Of a DNA stretch of 23,510 bases, positions 1 to 7,787 are shown piece after piece. The stretch covers positions 1 to 23,510 of the forward strand of contig CAYFZR010000019.1 in assembly GCA_964347835.1 (NCBI GenBank). The letters are read 5' to 3'. A model generated the notes under the pieces. That model was not told where the DNA came from, did not search any database, and worked only from the letters and a program-made list of their open reading frames with translations. Both the position numbers and the translations under genes were made by a program. Source of the stretch: CAYFZR01 sp964347835 [NCBI: uncultured archaeon]. Its GTDB lineage: Archaea > CAYFZR01. Position 1 is the stretch's first letter. The number at the start of each line of letters is the position of its first letter.

Positions 1-452
1 TTTTCCATCTCTTTAATCAACGAGAGATCAGTTGTAGCGCCAAATACTCGCGGCTTTTTTACAATTCTCCCTGTACCATAACCTCCTAGGGTAAATATTT
101 GCTTTGTATTATATTTCTCAACAACGTCTAATATCTTGCTAACGATGTCGTATTGACCTTGAGAGGTTAAACCTTGAGTATTTCCCACGAGGAATATGAG
201 ATCAGGATGAGATCCTTTTCCTTCGTAGAAATAGAATTCATTGGACATCATCTCTATGGTACCGTCCTCTTTCACGAGAATTTGGGGTGGAAAATCTGGG
301 GAAAAAAGATCTGCAAACTTCTTTGCATCAATTTCATTTATCATGTGCTCCGCAGCCAATTTTCCGACATGTCCTATTCCTGGCAAGCCCTCAATAAGTA
401 TAGGCTCCTTCAGTTTTGGTTCATAATAAATATTAACTATTGCCTCTTTCAT
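1..452 (-). CDS. PAC2-family protein (proteasome assembly chaperone-like), partial
   Basis: The gene begins at the ATG at 452-450 and runs off the left edge, leaving the first 150 or so codons. The N-terminus carries the PAC2 hallmark EGLPGIGHVGKLAAEHM (about residues 20-36), followed by a segment with LIFLVGNTQG and TLGGYGTGR, as in archaeal ATP-grasp/PAC2 proteins (COG2047-like). In eukaryotes PAC2 proteins help assemble the 20S proteasome; the archaeal members are conserved but their biochemical role is not settled. An AT-rich TATA-like element about 27 bp upstream of the ATG suggests a short or leaderless transcript. The family assignment is firm for the part visible; the function is inferred from the family only. 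Confidence 0.85.
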   Translation of the reverse strand, partial: MKEAIVNIYYEPKLKEPILIEGLPGIGHVGKLAAEHMINEIDAKKFADLFSPDFPPQILVKEDGTIEMMSNEFYFYEGKGSHPDLIFLVGNTQGLTSQGQYDIVSKILDVVEKYNTKQIFTLGGYGTGRIVKKPRVFGATTDLSLIKEME

Positions 453-472
453 ACCAGCCGCTTTCCTTTAGT

Positions 473-487
473 CTTTATATTTAAACC
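473..487 (-). promoter_or_regulatory. Putative TATA region of the PAC2 gene
   Basis: On the minus strand this reads GGTTTAAATATAAAG. Its centre lies about 28 bp before the ATG at 452, which would place transcription start at or next to the start codon (a leaderless or nearly leaderless mRNA). Based on base composition and spacing only. Confidence 0.4.
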
Positions 488-511
488 TACTATATTAAAA
501 TTTTATGTTCA

Positions 512-570
512 CTCCCTGGGAGCTTGCCCTCAGCATCTCCATTATCTCAACGGAGCGTTCTGAGGTTTTT
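512..570. other. GC-rich stem-loop island in an AT-rich gap (candidate structured RNA or terminator)
   Basis: The 453-1034 gap is AT-rich apart from this patch. It holds a small palindrome, CTCCC-T-GGGAG (512-522), then a longer broken hairpin. In the hairpin CCTCAG (528-533) pairs with CTGAGG (560-565), and inside it CTCC (537-540) pairs with GGAG (552-555) across an 11-nt loop. A run of five Ts follows on the plus strand (566-570). GC-rich structured islands in AT-rich archaeal genomes are a classic sign of structured RNA. No RNA family is recognised, and a protein remnant or terminator is also possible. Confidence 0.3.
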
Positions 571-633
571 CATAAGTTCAATATTAAACTAAAAGTGACA
601 CATTATTCAACACTAGTTAAATCCATTTAAATG

Positions 634-1011
634 CTAATACCTAAGTGGTACCGATGGAAAATCTCGATCTTTAACTGAATACTTACGAACTCTTATGCTA
701 CTTCCTGGATTATTTCTTTCCATTCCTCCAATATATTGGATATCGACCAATACTGAAATTTTGAAAGTTGCTTTTTTTAGAATACATGGGTATTAATTAT
801 TTTGATTCTTATCCTCAGTTTCGTTATTGGGCACGTAGTTCAAGGATTGTCGAGTCCCTCTGAAATGCTTATTAGGAAATTTCTTTATGGTGGCTATCCC
901 TCATCAATTTATTTGGATATAGATCAAAAGAAATTCTCTTCAGAATTTATGACAGAATTCAAAAAGTTAGTCTCAGAGACTTTTAATATTCATACGAACT
1001 CGAATACATAA
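634..1011. pseudogene. Coding debris in the gap before the thermosome gene
   Basis: No intact gene lies between 453 and 1034. On the plus strand a short protein-like stretch starts at the ATG at 786 (MGINYFDSYPQFRYWARSS...), stops at 861-863, and appears to continue in another frame as SPSEMLIRKFLYGGYPSS up to 1011. The same frame extends back through 660-785 with two more in-frame stops. On the minus strand 634-793 is open without a good start codon and contains VDIQYIGGMERNNPGSS. The two readings compete and neither matches a family I recognise. The pattern suggests a decayed gene or mobile-element remnant, but this is weak. Confidence 0.25.
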
Positions 1012-1025
1012 AAAAATAAAAAAAT
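1010..1025 (-). terminator. Oligo-T terminator of the thermosome gene
   Basis: Immediately after the thermosome stop codon (1037-1035) the minus strand reads seven Ts, an A, then six Ts. This is the usual form of an archaeal oligo-U termination signal; no hairpin precedes it. Confidence 0.6.
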
Positions 1026-1034
1026 TAGAGAAGA

Positions 1035-2681
1035 TTAGAACTCTTCTTCTCCACCAAAATCTGCGCCTGGAGGACCTCCTGGAGGACCTCCTAACTCCCT
1101 CTTCGATGCTGCTATCACATCGTCTATCCTTAGAATCATAACGGCTGCTTCGCTTGCTGACTTTATTCCCTGGGTCTTTGTTCTTAGCGGCTCTATAACT
1201 CCTTGTTTAATCATTTCTACTGGCTTTCCTGTGAATGTATCCAATCCAAAGTTTTGACTCTCTTTTTCATGAGCAGATCTTAATTCTACTAAGGTATCGA
1301 TAGGGTCTAATCCTGCATTCTCCGCTAAAGTCCTAGGTATTATGTCTATTGCTTCTGAAAAAGCAGTAATGGCTAGTTGTTCTCTTCCACCTACCGTCTC
1401 AGCGTAGTCTCTCAAACCGCGAGCTATTTCTATTTCCGATGCGCCACCACCCGGAACAACTTTTCCATCTTCTGTGGCACTTTCCACTACCCTTATTGCA
1501 TCATGTAAACCTCTCTCTACTTCATCTACGACGTGTTCAGTTCCCCCTCTTACGAACAAGGTAACAGCCTTCGGATACTTACATTCTGTAATAAATACCG
1601 TCTCTTCACCAGCTATTTTTTTCTCCTCTACCATACCTGCCTTTCCTAGATCCTCGGGAGTAAGATCATCTAAACTGTTAACTATGCTTGCTCCTGTAGC
1701 TTTTGCAAGTTTCTCCATGTCCGATTTCTTTACTCTTCTAACCGCAAACAATCCTTCTTTTGCCATGAAATGCTGAGCCATATCATCTATTCCCTTTTGG
1801 CATAAGATTACGTTGGCTCCAGATGCCTTTATTTTCTCCACCATATCTTTTAACATTCTCTCTTCCTCATCTAAGAAAGCCTTTAACTGAGTCGGATCTG
1901 TGATTCTTATTTCAGCATCTGTTTCAGTATCCTTTACTTCTACAGCGGCGTTTACCAATGCTATATTCGCGTCTTTCACGGTTTTAGGCATCCTTGAGTG
2001 AACTCTCTCCTTATCTAACACTATTCCCTCTATAAGTTCAGTATCGCTTACGCTTCCTCCTTCCTTCTTTTCTATCTTTATATCGTCTGGATCTATCTCA
2101 TATTTGCCATCTATCTCCTCTGCTACTAGCTTTACCGCCTTAACTGCCAATTCTCCCAAATGTTCCTTTGCGGTTTCAGCTCCCTTGCCTGTCATAGCTG
2201 TTACTGCGACTTGTTTGAGCATATCTTCATCGTCTATTGATATATCTATAGCCATATTTTCAAGTATCTCGTTAGCCTTCTCTGCCGCAAGCCTGTAACC
2301 TGAGGCTATTACGGTAGCGTGTATGTTTTGATCCAACAACCCTTCTGCTCTCTTTAGAAATTCGCCTCCAATAACTACCGCAGTAGTTGTACCATCTCCC
2401 ACTTCATCGTCTTGCGTTTTTGCAACCTCTACCATCATCTTAGCAGCTGGATGTTCTACATCTATATCCTTAAGAATCGTAACTCCATCGTTTGTTATTG
2501 TTATATCTCCTAGGGAATCTACCAACATTTTATCCATTCCTCTAGGTCCTAAGGTAGTTCTCACAGCCTCTGCTATTATTCTCGCGGCGAGAATGTTGGT
2601 TCTCATTGCGTCTCTTCCCATGTATCGCGAAGTTTCCTCTGGAAGAATTATAACTGGTTTACCGCCCAATTGACCTGCCAA
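1035..2681 (-). CDS. thsA: Thermosome subunit (group II chaperonin)
   Basis: This 548-residue protein is a full-length group II chaperonin subunit that folds proteins in an ATP-driven double-ring cage in the cytoplasm. Visible hallmarks are [11 protein letters not shown] near residue 43, [10 protein letters not shown] (61-70), the nucleotide-site GDGTT (95-99) and PGGGASEIE at about residue 409, where the catalytic region of the lower equatorial domain lies. The C-terminus is a Gly/Pro-rich tail (GGPPGGPPG) ending in acidic residues, as expected for tails projecting into the cavity. The start is the TTG at 2681-2679: it follows a strong Shine-Dalgarno, AGGAGGTGGT, at close spacing. The gene is divergent from the Phr-like regulator, which suggests heat-shock control. 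Confidence 0.97.
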   Translation of the reverse strand: MAGQLGGKPVIILPEETSRYMGRDAMRTNILAARIIAEAVRTTLGPRGMDKMLVDSLGDITITNDGVTILKDIDVEHPAAKMMVEVAKTQDDEVGDGTTTAVVIGGEFLKRAEGLLDQNIHATVIASGYRLAAEKANEILENMAIDISIDDEDMLKQVAVTAMTGKGAETAKEHLGELAVKAVKLVAEEIDGKYEIDPDDIKIEKKEGGSVSDTELIEGIVLDKERVHSRMPKTVKDANIALVNAAVEVKDTETDAEIRITDPTQLKAFLDEEERMLKDMVEKIKASGANVILCQKGIDDMAQHFMAKEGLFAVRRVKKSDMEKLAKATGASIVNSLDDLTPEDLGKAGMVEEKKIAGEETVFITECKYPKAVTLFVRGGTEHVVDEVERGLHDAIRVVESATEDGKVVPGGGASEIEIARGLRDYAETVGGREQLAITAFSEAIDIIPRTLAENAGLDPIDTLVELRSAHEKESQNFGLDTFTGKPVEMIKQGVIEPLRTKTQGIKSASEAAVMILRIDDVIAASKRELGGPPGGPPGADFGGEEEF

Positions 2682-2715
2682 AATACCACCTCCTTTTTTT
2701 TTGCTGTACGGTTTT

Positions 2716-2732
2716 AGTAACTTTTTGTTATT
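2716..2732. repeat. Near-perfect inverted repeat in the thermosome 5' leader region
   Basis: AGTAAC and GTTATT flank five Ts (one mismatch in six pairs). It lies 35-51 bp upstream of the thermosome start, downstream of the probable promoter, so it could be part of a regulator site or an mRNA hairpin. Seen in sequence; the role is unknown. Confidence 0.3.
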
Positions 2733-2737
2733 TTTTT

Positions 2738-2766
2738 AGCATTAATATTACCAACAGATACATAAA
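2738..2766 (-). promoter_or_regulatory. Partial Phr-type operator between the thermosome and regulator genes
   Basis: The published Pyrococcus Phr consensus is 29 bp: TTTA at 1-4, T at 7, C at 10, G at 16, A at 21 and AAAA at 26-29. Read on the minus strand from 2766, this stretch has TTTA, T, C, G and A at exactly these offsets; only the final AAAA is missing (TGCT instead, with a run of As starting three bases further on). Its TTTATGTAT part could serve as the TATA region of the thermosome gene, and the opposite strand (ATACATAAA) as that of the regulator gene, giving a transcription start near 2788. Confidence 0.45.
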
Positions 2767-2810
2767 CCTATTGACAAGAATAATGTAGTAATCATAATTG
2801 GAGGATCGTC

Positions 2811-3320
2811 ATGATCAAGGCTAAGGCACTACTCGATATATTGGGAACTCCTACGAGGAGAGAGATTCTCCATTTGTTATCTGAAGAACCCCGCTTCGTA
2901 AGTCAGTTATCAAAAGAATTAGATATTGGACAGAAAGCGGTGATACAGCATCTAGATTTGATGGAAAATGTTGGTATTATTACGAATACCCAACAGCAAG
3001 TTGAAAGGGGACGCCCAAGAAAGTATTATGAGATTGATAGTAATTTGCAATTAGAAGTATTGATATCACCCTACCTTTTCGAAATGCACCTTTCGGAATC
3101 CAGTTTCGATAAAAATATTATAGAAGATCCCTTTACTAAATTACACCTAGTAAAAGACCCTATGAAAAGACTGGAAATATTAGCTCAGGTTATAAAAGAT
3201 ACATTACTACTGATTCAATATCACGAGGGTATAAAGAGAAGATTAGAACGAACATTAGAAAGATTAAAAGAAGAAATGAAGAATGCCCTCAAAAACATAG
3301 ATCAAACCCTTGAAATATAG
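2811..3320 (+). CDS. Phr-like heat-shock transcription regulator (ArsR-type winged helix)
   Basis: A 169-residue DNA-binding protein. Residues 8-75 form a winged helix: LGTPTRREILHLLSEEP, then a recognition helix with DIGQKAVIQHLDLME, then the wing with ERGRPRKYYEI. The phrases GQKAV-x-HL and RGRPRKYY are nearly identical to Pyrococcus Phr, the repressor of Hsp20, an AAA+ ATPase and itself. The C-terminal third (about 120-165) is predicted coiled coil, as in Phr, and is likely for dimerisation. The start is the ATG at 2811 with GGAGG six bases before it. Divergence from the thermosome gene, with an operator-like sequence between, supports autoregulation and control of thermosome expression (inference). 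It is shorter than Phr (about 200 residues). Confidence 0.85.
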   Translation: MIKAKALLDILGTPTRREILHLLSEEPRFVSQLSKELDIGQKAVIQHLDLMENVGIITNTQQQVERGRPRKYYEIDSNLQLEVLISPYLFEMHLSESSFDKNIIEDPFTKLHLVKDPMKRLEILAQVIKDTLLLIQYHEGIKRRLERTLERLKEEMKNALKNIDQTLEI

Positions 3321-3363
3321 ATATCTATAGCTATTCTCCTATGAACAAACTCCTTCGGGGAAA

Positions 3364-3528
3364 TTATTGAGAACCAACGCTACCCAGGATGTAGTTCCAG
3401 TCAGTTATTTTCTCTCCGAATTTAAGGTCTGGCAGTGGTTTTTCCTTTCCTATCCTAAAGGAATTTGAAAGGCTGAGGTCTTTTAGTAGGGCGAGACCAC
3501 TTTGATAACAAACCCGAGAAAACTTCAC
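3364..3528 (-). pseudogene. Short open stretch, possible 3' remnant of an unrecognised gene
   Basis: From a possible GTG at 3528-3526 (no convincing ribosome site) to the TAA at 3366-3364, 54 codons are open and read like protein, including FRIGKEKPLPDLKFGEKITD and WNYILGSVGSQ before the stop. It abuts the left end of the helicase remnant, whose N-terminal part is missing, so it may be the tail of a gene joined there by a rearrangement. No family is recognised, and the stretch may be chance. The rest of 3321-3538 holds nothing I can name. Confidence 0.2.
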
Positions 3529-3538
3529 AACTTTTAAT

Positions 3539-4556
3539 GGAAGAAACTATGCCTACACCCATATAGCAAGAGAATACATGAAGGCTCCTAAGCCTTTAAT
3601 TCTGGCTATGACAGCTTCTCCTGGGAACACCAAGGAATCTATTTATGTGATATGCTCTAACTTGTTCGCCCAGCATATAGAATACAGGAGCGAAAACGAT
3701 CCTGATGTAAGGCCCTATTTACACCCCATCCATGTAGAGAAGGTAGAAGTAAAACTCCCAGAGGAATACATGGAGATTTCGGGGATTATAGGAGAGATGC
3801 AAAAAGAATTGATTAAAGAGCTCCAAGGATATGGTTTTCTAAGAGATAAAAGCCTGATGAAGTTTATCGTGGTAGTTTGTTGGAGTTTGGAGAACAGATT
3901 GATAGAGAGTTAAAGAGGCGCGGAGGCTACCTATACCAGGTAAAAACCTTACAGTCTGCATGCCTGAGCCTATTCCACGCTCTCGAGTTAATAGAGTCTC
4001 AAGGACTTGAACAGCTCGAAAAATTCTTGGAAAAGATGGGTATACTGCATTACATGGTTCTAGCCGCTCTTATAAAGGATAGCAAGAGATATTCGCTTCC
4101 TAAAATTATTAAGCATCGTAAAAGAGAAAATAGGTTTGGATCATCCTAAGCTAACCATGCTAAGAAAAATAATCCAGAGACAATTGGAGGAGAAGCCAAA
4201 TTCAAGAATAATAGTCTTCGCCCAGTACAGGGATACTGGCAAGAGGATAGTAGAGAGCCTAAGTGGATTTGCTCGACCCGTTCGCTTCGTGGGCCAAGTA
4301 TCTTTCCATGAGGACAAAGGTCTTAAACAGGAAGAGCAGGAGAAATAATCCGGGAATTCAGGAATAATAAGTTTAATGTCTTGGTGGCCACCAGTATCGG
4401 GGAAGAGGTCTTGATATTCCTGAGGTGGAGTTGGTGGTATTTTACGAGCCAGTTCCTTCGGAGATACGTTATATTCAGAGGAGGGGTAGGACGGGTAGGA
4501 AGAAGATTGGTAGGACCATAATCTTAGTTTCGGAAGATCTCCTGGTAAACCAATAA
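3539..4556 (+). pseudogene. Decayed Hef/FANCM-type helicase fragment
   Basis: Homology to the archaeal fork-structure helicase Hef starts at GRNYAYTHIAREYM (3539) and goes on with PLILAMTASPGNTKE, HIEYRSENDPDV and, after the helical insert, [48 protein letters not shown] and [10 protein letters not shown]. The reading frame changes near 3885, 4112, 4343 and 4407; the last two look like single-base losses. The N-terminal third (Walker A and DEAH motifs) and the C-terminal XPF nuclease and HhH domains are absent, and the frame ends at the TAA at 4554-4556. Hef normally has about 750 residues; some 340 codons remain. It cannot make a working enzyme. Confidence 0.9.
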
Positions 4557-4656
4557 AACCAGTAGGTTGCTATCTAAGTTTTGAAGGTTTACAATATATT
4601 GTTAAAATTCAGCTCCCTATAAAATGACGAAAACTTCGGATAGAATTTTATGGAAT

Positions 4657-4685
4657 TATAAAGCTTCTTTTAGACTATAAAGCTT
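4657..4685 (+). repeat. Two direct copies of TATAAAGCTT
   Basis: Identical 10-mers at 4657-4666 and 4676-4685, 19 bp apart, in the 146-bp AT-rich gap between the helicase remnant and the end of the pilus operon. A T-rich run (4684-4695) follows on the plus strand. No function can be assigned. Confidence 0.4.
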
Positions 4686-4702
4686 TTTATTTTTAAAATT
4701 TC

Positions 4703-5137
4703 TTACCAAAGAGTAAATAACACTATGATGTTCCCTCTCTTAGTTGATATTGGCTTTCTTATGGTAACAATATCCCTAAATATGGGTACTTTAGAGCCTT
4801 CTTCTAAAAATAATTTGTTTTCTCCTACAATTTTTAAATTAAACTTTAAATCTAAGGGAAGATTATCTAAGGCATATTTTAAGGCAAGTAATGCTGTTTC
4901 TTCGTCGTTGGTCTCGTAAGAAATGATAAAAGTGTCTATTAACGTCTCGTCAGGTATGGAGAGATCCTTTTTAAATTCTACTGGAGTGGAAATGTAACCC
5001 AAAGCATCTAAGGTGGAGTATCCAAGGTCCTGTCTGTACAGATATGGATATTTCGAGTTGTATAATGAAGAATAAAGCATTATACCAAAGGATATTACCA
5101 GTATGAAAAGCAATCCTATCACTTGAAAGGTTCTCAT
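4703..5137 (-). CDS. One-helix membrane-anchored protein of the pilus-like locus
   Basis: A 144-residue protein with a single hydrophobic helix (about residues 5-26) and then an extracytoplasmic-looking domain with DETLIDTFIISYETNDEETA in its middle. No known family is recognised. It is the last gene of the minus-strand operon and overlaps the previous gene by four bases (ATGA type), so its translation is coupled. It lacks the Met-Glu start of its neighbours (it begins MRTFQV) and has no class III prepilin leader or lipobox. A minor pilin-like or assembly component is the likely role, inferred from context only. Confidence 0.75.
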   Translation of the reverse strand: MRTFQVIGLLFILVISFGIMLYSSLYNSKYPYLYRQDLGYSTLDALGYISTPVEFKKDLSIPDETLIDTFIISYETNDEETALLALKYALDNLPLDLKFNLKIVGENKLFLEEGSKVPIFRDIVTIRKPISTKRGNIIVLFTLW

Positions 5138-5523
5138 AAGATCACCGTTAATCTTCCTGGTACAAACTTAGAATCTCCTGTGTGAATACACACAAGCCAA
5201 GAAAGTCTTATGCCTTCTTTATTATCTCCCCACTTGTGTTTAATTTGCCTTCCCTGTAAGTTATATTCTAAGAGGATTGATTTTCCTTTTACTTTAGATT
5301 TATCTTCTAATTTATATGACTCCAATATGATAGAGCGAGTTGAATTGTACTTAGAATCGCTATATGCTCTTAAAAAATCGCCTTTTATCTCAACAATCCT
5401 ATCATATTCGTCCCGTATTTTTTCCCTCTCGAGTTCGATCTTTACTATGTTTACCGCTACCGTAATTAACATTATTACGACGATAACCAAAATTATATTG
5501 GCATAAACATCCTCAATCTCCAT
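5134..5523 (-). CDS. Pilin-like one-helix protein, MEIE start
   Basis: A 129-residue protein starting MEIEDVYANI, then one transmembrane helix (about residues 9-26), a charged helix (KIELEREKIRDEYDRIVEIK) and a compact domain. The layout, with an N-terminal hydrophobic helix running into an amphipathic one, resembles type IV pilins, but the K/R-G cleavage site of class III prepilins is missing. It overlaps both neighbouring genes in the operon by a few bases. The shared Met-Glu start links it to the proteins at 5513-5911, 5917-6066 and 12116-12490. Function is inferred from context. Confidence 0.75.
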   Translation of the reverse strand: MEIEDVYANIILVIVVIMLITVAVNIVKIELEREKIRDEYDRIVEIKGDFLRAYSDSKYNSTRSIILESYKLEDKSKVKGKSILLEYNLQGRQIKHKWGDNKEGIRLSWLVCIHTGDSKFVPGRLTVIL

Positions 5524-5911
5524 AATAAACTACCTCAAACTTGTCGTATCTCTTTTTGATCTTTACTCTTGAATTACTCTTTATTTTAGGGCAATTAACA
5601 TGGTAAGAGATTGGAATGTTGATTATATCCCCATTGTTAAGGTTTATGATAACTAAGGAATGCGATGCGTTTTTTGGGACTATCTTCATTTCATAATAGT
5701 ATCTGAAGGCTTTTTCTGGTAATTCGTAGACTACCTCTACGTTAGAAGGAGTAACGCTCATGCTCGTTAGTATTTCTTCTAGGGAGTTTGTCATAGCATA
5801 ACACGCCTCATAACTCCTCCAGAGGATATACTTGCTACCTCCTTCCAAAGCAAATGAAAACAACAGTATAGTTACCACTATTGCAAATACAGTTCTCGTA
5901 CCAAGTTCCAT
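5513..5911 (-). CDS. Pilin-like one-helix protein, MELG start
   Basis: A 132-residue protein with an N-terminal helix (about residues 7-24, FAIVVTILLFSFAL) and a soluble C-terminal domain containing two cysteines. I prefer the ATG at 5911-5909 over the GTG at 5920. GTGAT, which pairs with the 16S rRNA end, lies four bases before the ATG, and the resulting start MELG matches MEAG and MEVG in two other proteins of the locus. The frame could extend three codons further to the GTG. It overlaps the next gene by 11 bases. No domain is recognised; a minor-pilin-like role is inferred. Confidence 0.75.
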   Translation of the reverse strand: MELGTRTVFAIVVTILLFSFALEGGSKYILWRSYEACYAMTNSLEEILTSMSVTPSNVEVVYELPEKAFRYYYEMKIVPKNASHSLVIINLNNGDIINIPISYHVNCPKIKSNSRVKIKKRYDKFEVVYYGD

Positions 5912-5916
5912 GGGTA

Positions 5917-6066
5917 TCACTTACCGACCACAAAAGATGCGTTTCTCAATGCCTCTTTTCCTACCTCAACGGTCTCAGCGCCCAAAGTTCTAATCACGTA
6001 TATCACGAAGGCCAGAACGACTACGCCGATGACTATAGTTATTCCAACTCTGACGCCAGCCTCCAT
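5917..6066 (-). CDS. Very small pilin-like protein (49 residues), MEAG start
   Basis: The ATG (6066-6064) shares one base with the stop of the GspF-like gene (TAATG), and GGGGGTGAT just upstream is a strong ribosome site. The protein is MEAGVRVGI, one helix (about residues 7-25) and a short polar tail ending ASFVVGK. It is close in size and shape to the major pilins (Flp) of Tad systems and is placed right after the platform gene, so it is the best candidate for the main filament subunit. It has no leader peptide, which Flp pilins do have. Real by context and ribosome site; the function is inference. Confidence 0.75.
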   Translation of the reverse strand: MEAGVRVGITIVIGVVVLAFVIYVIRTLGAETVEVGKEALRNASFVVGK

Positions 6067-7787
6067 TAAATCACCCCCGTTATCATTAGATAAATTAAAA
6101 TTGGAACCGAAAATATCGTCTGTGTTATAAAATTATATTTTCCTAGCGCTGCTTGTAAGTTAATTCTATCTCCCTCTTCTAATTCATTTATAACCCAGAC
6201 AAGAATCGTAGAAACAAAAAATAGAGTTATGCACAACATAACAAACATAAAAATTGGGTCTGGTATTGAAAAATAAATTAAACTCCCTTCTCTCAAAACA
6301 GAGTTTAGATGAAAGAACATTCCCACGAACAATAACATTAAAAAAGACAGTACAGGGTTCATTATTTTTAAGAATGTTAAATTGCTAGTAGTCTCTAACT
6401 TCAACTCTCTTGAAAGATGATCAAGGGATCTAAAGGTTCCATGTAATCTTTTTAGAGAATTACTGGCGGAAACAGCGTCTAAATCTACGAGTAAATCTAC
6501 AGTATCAGATATCATCCTTGCAGTTCTTGAATTTTTTAGTTCAGGAGAAGATGTAAATAGTGCCTTAGAAAAGGTCATATTAAGGTTTTTTAAATTAAAT
6601 AAAGTTTGTAAAACTATTTTTTGAATAAATTTATTCGTAAAAATATCTTTTGACTGTTCTAAACCTTTAGTTAAAGTTCCGTAACCAACTAACGACTGTG
6701 CTAATATCAAAGGTAAAACTTGAATGTTTTGCTCAATATCTTCAACATTTCTTTTAATTTTTAACTGGCCTTTAGAAGGTAAAAATAAGAAAAAAATCGA
6801 GATTAAAATAAAAAGTAATGGAATTACAAAAAATGTTCTAAAATAAAAATATAAAAGTGAACAAGCTAAGGTGATTGCCAAAAAAACAATCCATCTGGGT
6901 ATATTTAATATTCTATAATCTGCTTTTCCAATGTATCCGTATGAGAGCAGTAGTGGTTTATACCTAAGCAAAAAAATTCCATAAAACAATATTATTGAAG
7001 GTAAGACTATCAAAAAGAGAAATGCGTAGGTAGGAACAGAGAGTTTTCCCCCTATTACACTAAACATCAACGGTCCTATCATCAAAATAACTATGGGAGT
7101 TAAAACACCAAGATAAATATAATTTGTCAAATTATCTGCAAGCATTTTGACTTTATTTTGATTTTCTAGGCGTAGATCTTTAGTATAATCTTCTACGGCA
7201 CTATCGAGCATGAAATTTCTCTCTCCCATTTCTTTTACATTTAACGCGATTAATAGTCTCTCGGCAAATCTCTTAGCAGGCTTTGAAATTTTTTCTATTT
7301 CATCCGCAAAATCCAAAAAGGCTTCTTCAGATGTGTTATAGAATCCTTGATTAATCCTAGAAATCGTTAATTTAGCAATTTTCTCTAAAGGGCCCGAAGA
7401 ATAAATTGTTGCAAATTTAAATGCGTTGTATAGGTGGGGATTAATCTTTAAGTAGGTGACCATATCCACAAAAAATCTTAAAATAACAGGCGATGCATCT
7501 GTTTTTTTCTTTTCAATTATGGATTTCAAGTGAAACTCAATTATATTCGGTATAAATATATATGAAAAGCCTAAAGCCCCGAGTATAACCATAAAAGACC
7601 CTATCAAACATCCAGAGAGATCTTTGAACAGTGAAAAACTGATGTAAGCAAAAAGGGTTCCCAGAATTAAAAGTCCAATTGAAAGAAATAAATTTAACTT
7701 GAAGAAGTATTTTCTTTCAATTCCAACCCTCTCCATCTCCTCAAAAATCTCTTTCCGTTTTTGATTATTTGTTTTTTCAAACTGCAT
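6066..7787 (-). CDS. Duplicated GspF/TadC-type membrane platform protein
   Basis: A 573-residue inner-membrane protein with about nine hydrophobic helices in two blocks. Two N-terminal helices lead into a cytoplasmic T2SF domain (about 90-210, with KINPHLYNAFKFATIYSSGP and ERLLIALNVKEMGERN). Four helices follow, then a second T2SF-like domain (about 350-470) and three C-terminal helices. This is the platform on which the ATPase drives pilin insertion, comparable to ArlJ or fused TadB-TadC. The frame extends to 7841, but the ATG at 7787 is preferred: it overlaps the ATPase stop by 11 bases and has GGGAGGAT upstream. Confidence 0.88.
   Translation of the reverse strand: MQFEKTNNQKRKEIFEEMERVGIERKYFFKLNLFLSIGLLILGTLFAYISFSLFKDLSGCLIGSFMVILGALGFSYIFIPNIIEFHLKSIIEKKKTDASPVILRFFVDMVTYLKINPHLYNAFKFATIYSSGPLEKIAKLTISRINQGFYNTSEEAFLDFADEIEKISKPAKRFAERLLIALNVKEMGERNFMLDSAVEDYTKDLRLENQNKVKMLADNLTNYIYLGVLTPIVILMIGPLMFSVIGGKLSVPTYAFLFLIVLPSIILFYGIFLLRYKPLLLSYGYIGKADYRILNIPRWIVFLAITLACSLLYFYFRTFFVIPLLFILISIFFLFLPSKGQLKIKRNVEDIEQNIQVLPLILAQSLVGYGTLTKGLEQSKDIFTNKFIQKIVLQTLFNLKNLNMTFSKALFTSSPELKNSRTARMISDTVDLLVDLDAVSASNSLKRLHGTFRSLDHLSRELKLETTSNLTFLKIMNPVLSFLMLLFVGMFFHLNSVLREGSLIYFSIPDPIFMFVMLCITLFFVSTILVWVINELEEGDRINLQAALGKYNFITQTIFSVPILIYLMITGVI

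Noticed and set aside
174-563. 129-codon plus-strand frame across the PAC2 gene
   Set aside because: It lies antisense to a clear PAC2 coding region and has no protein features of its own.
2713-2732. Phr operator match starting at the plus-strand TTTA at 2713
   Set aside because: The required T at offset 7 is A and the C is absent; only the minus-strand match at 2766-2738 keeps the spacing.
3885-4410. Programmed frameshifting in the Hef-like gene
   Set aside because: At least four shifts, missing catalytic ends and no slippery pattern point to decay rather than recoding.
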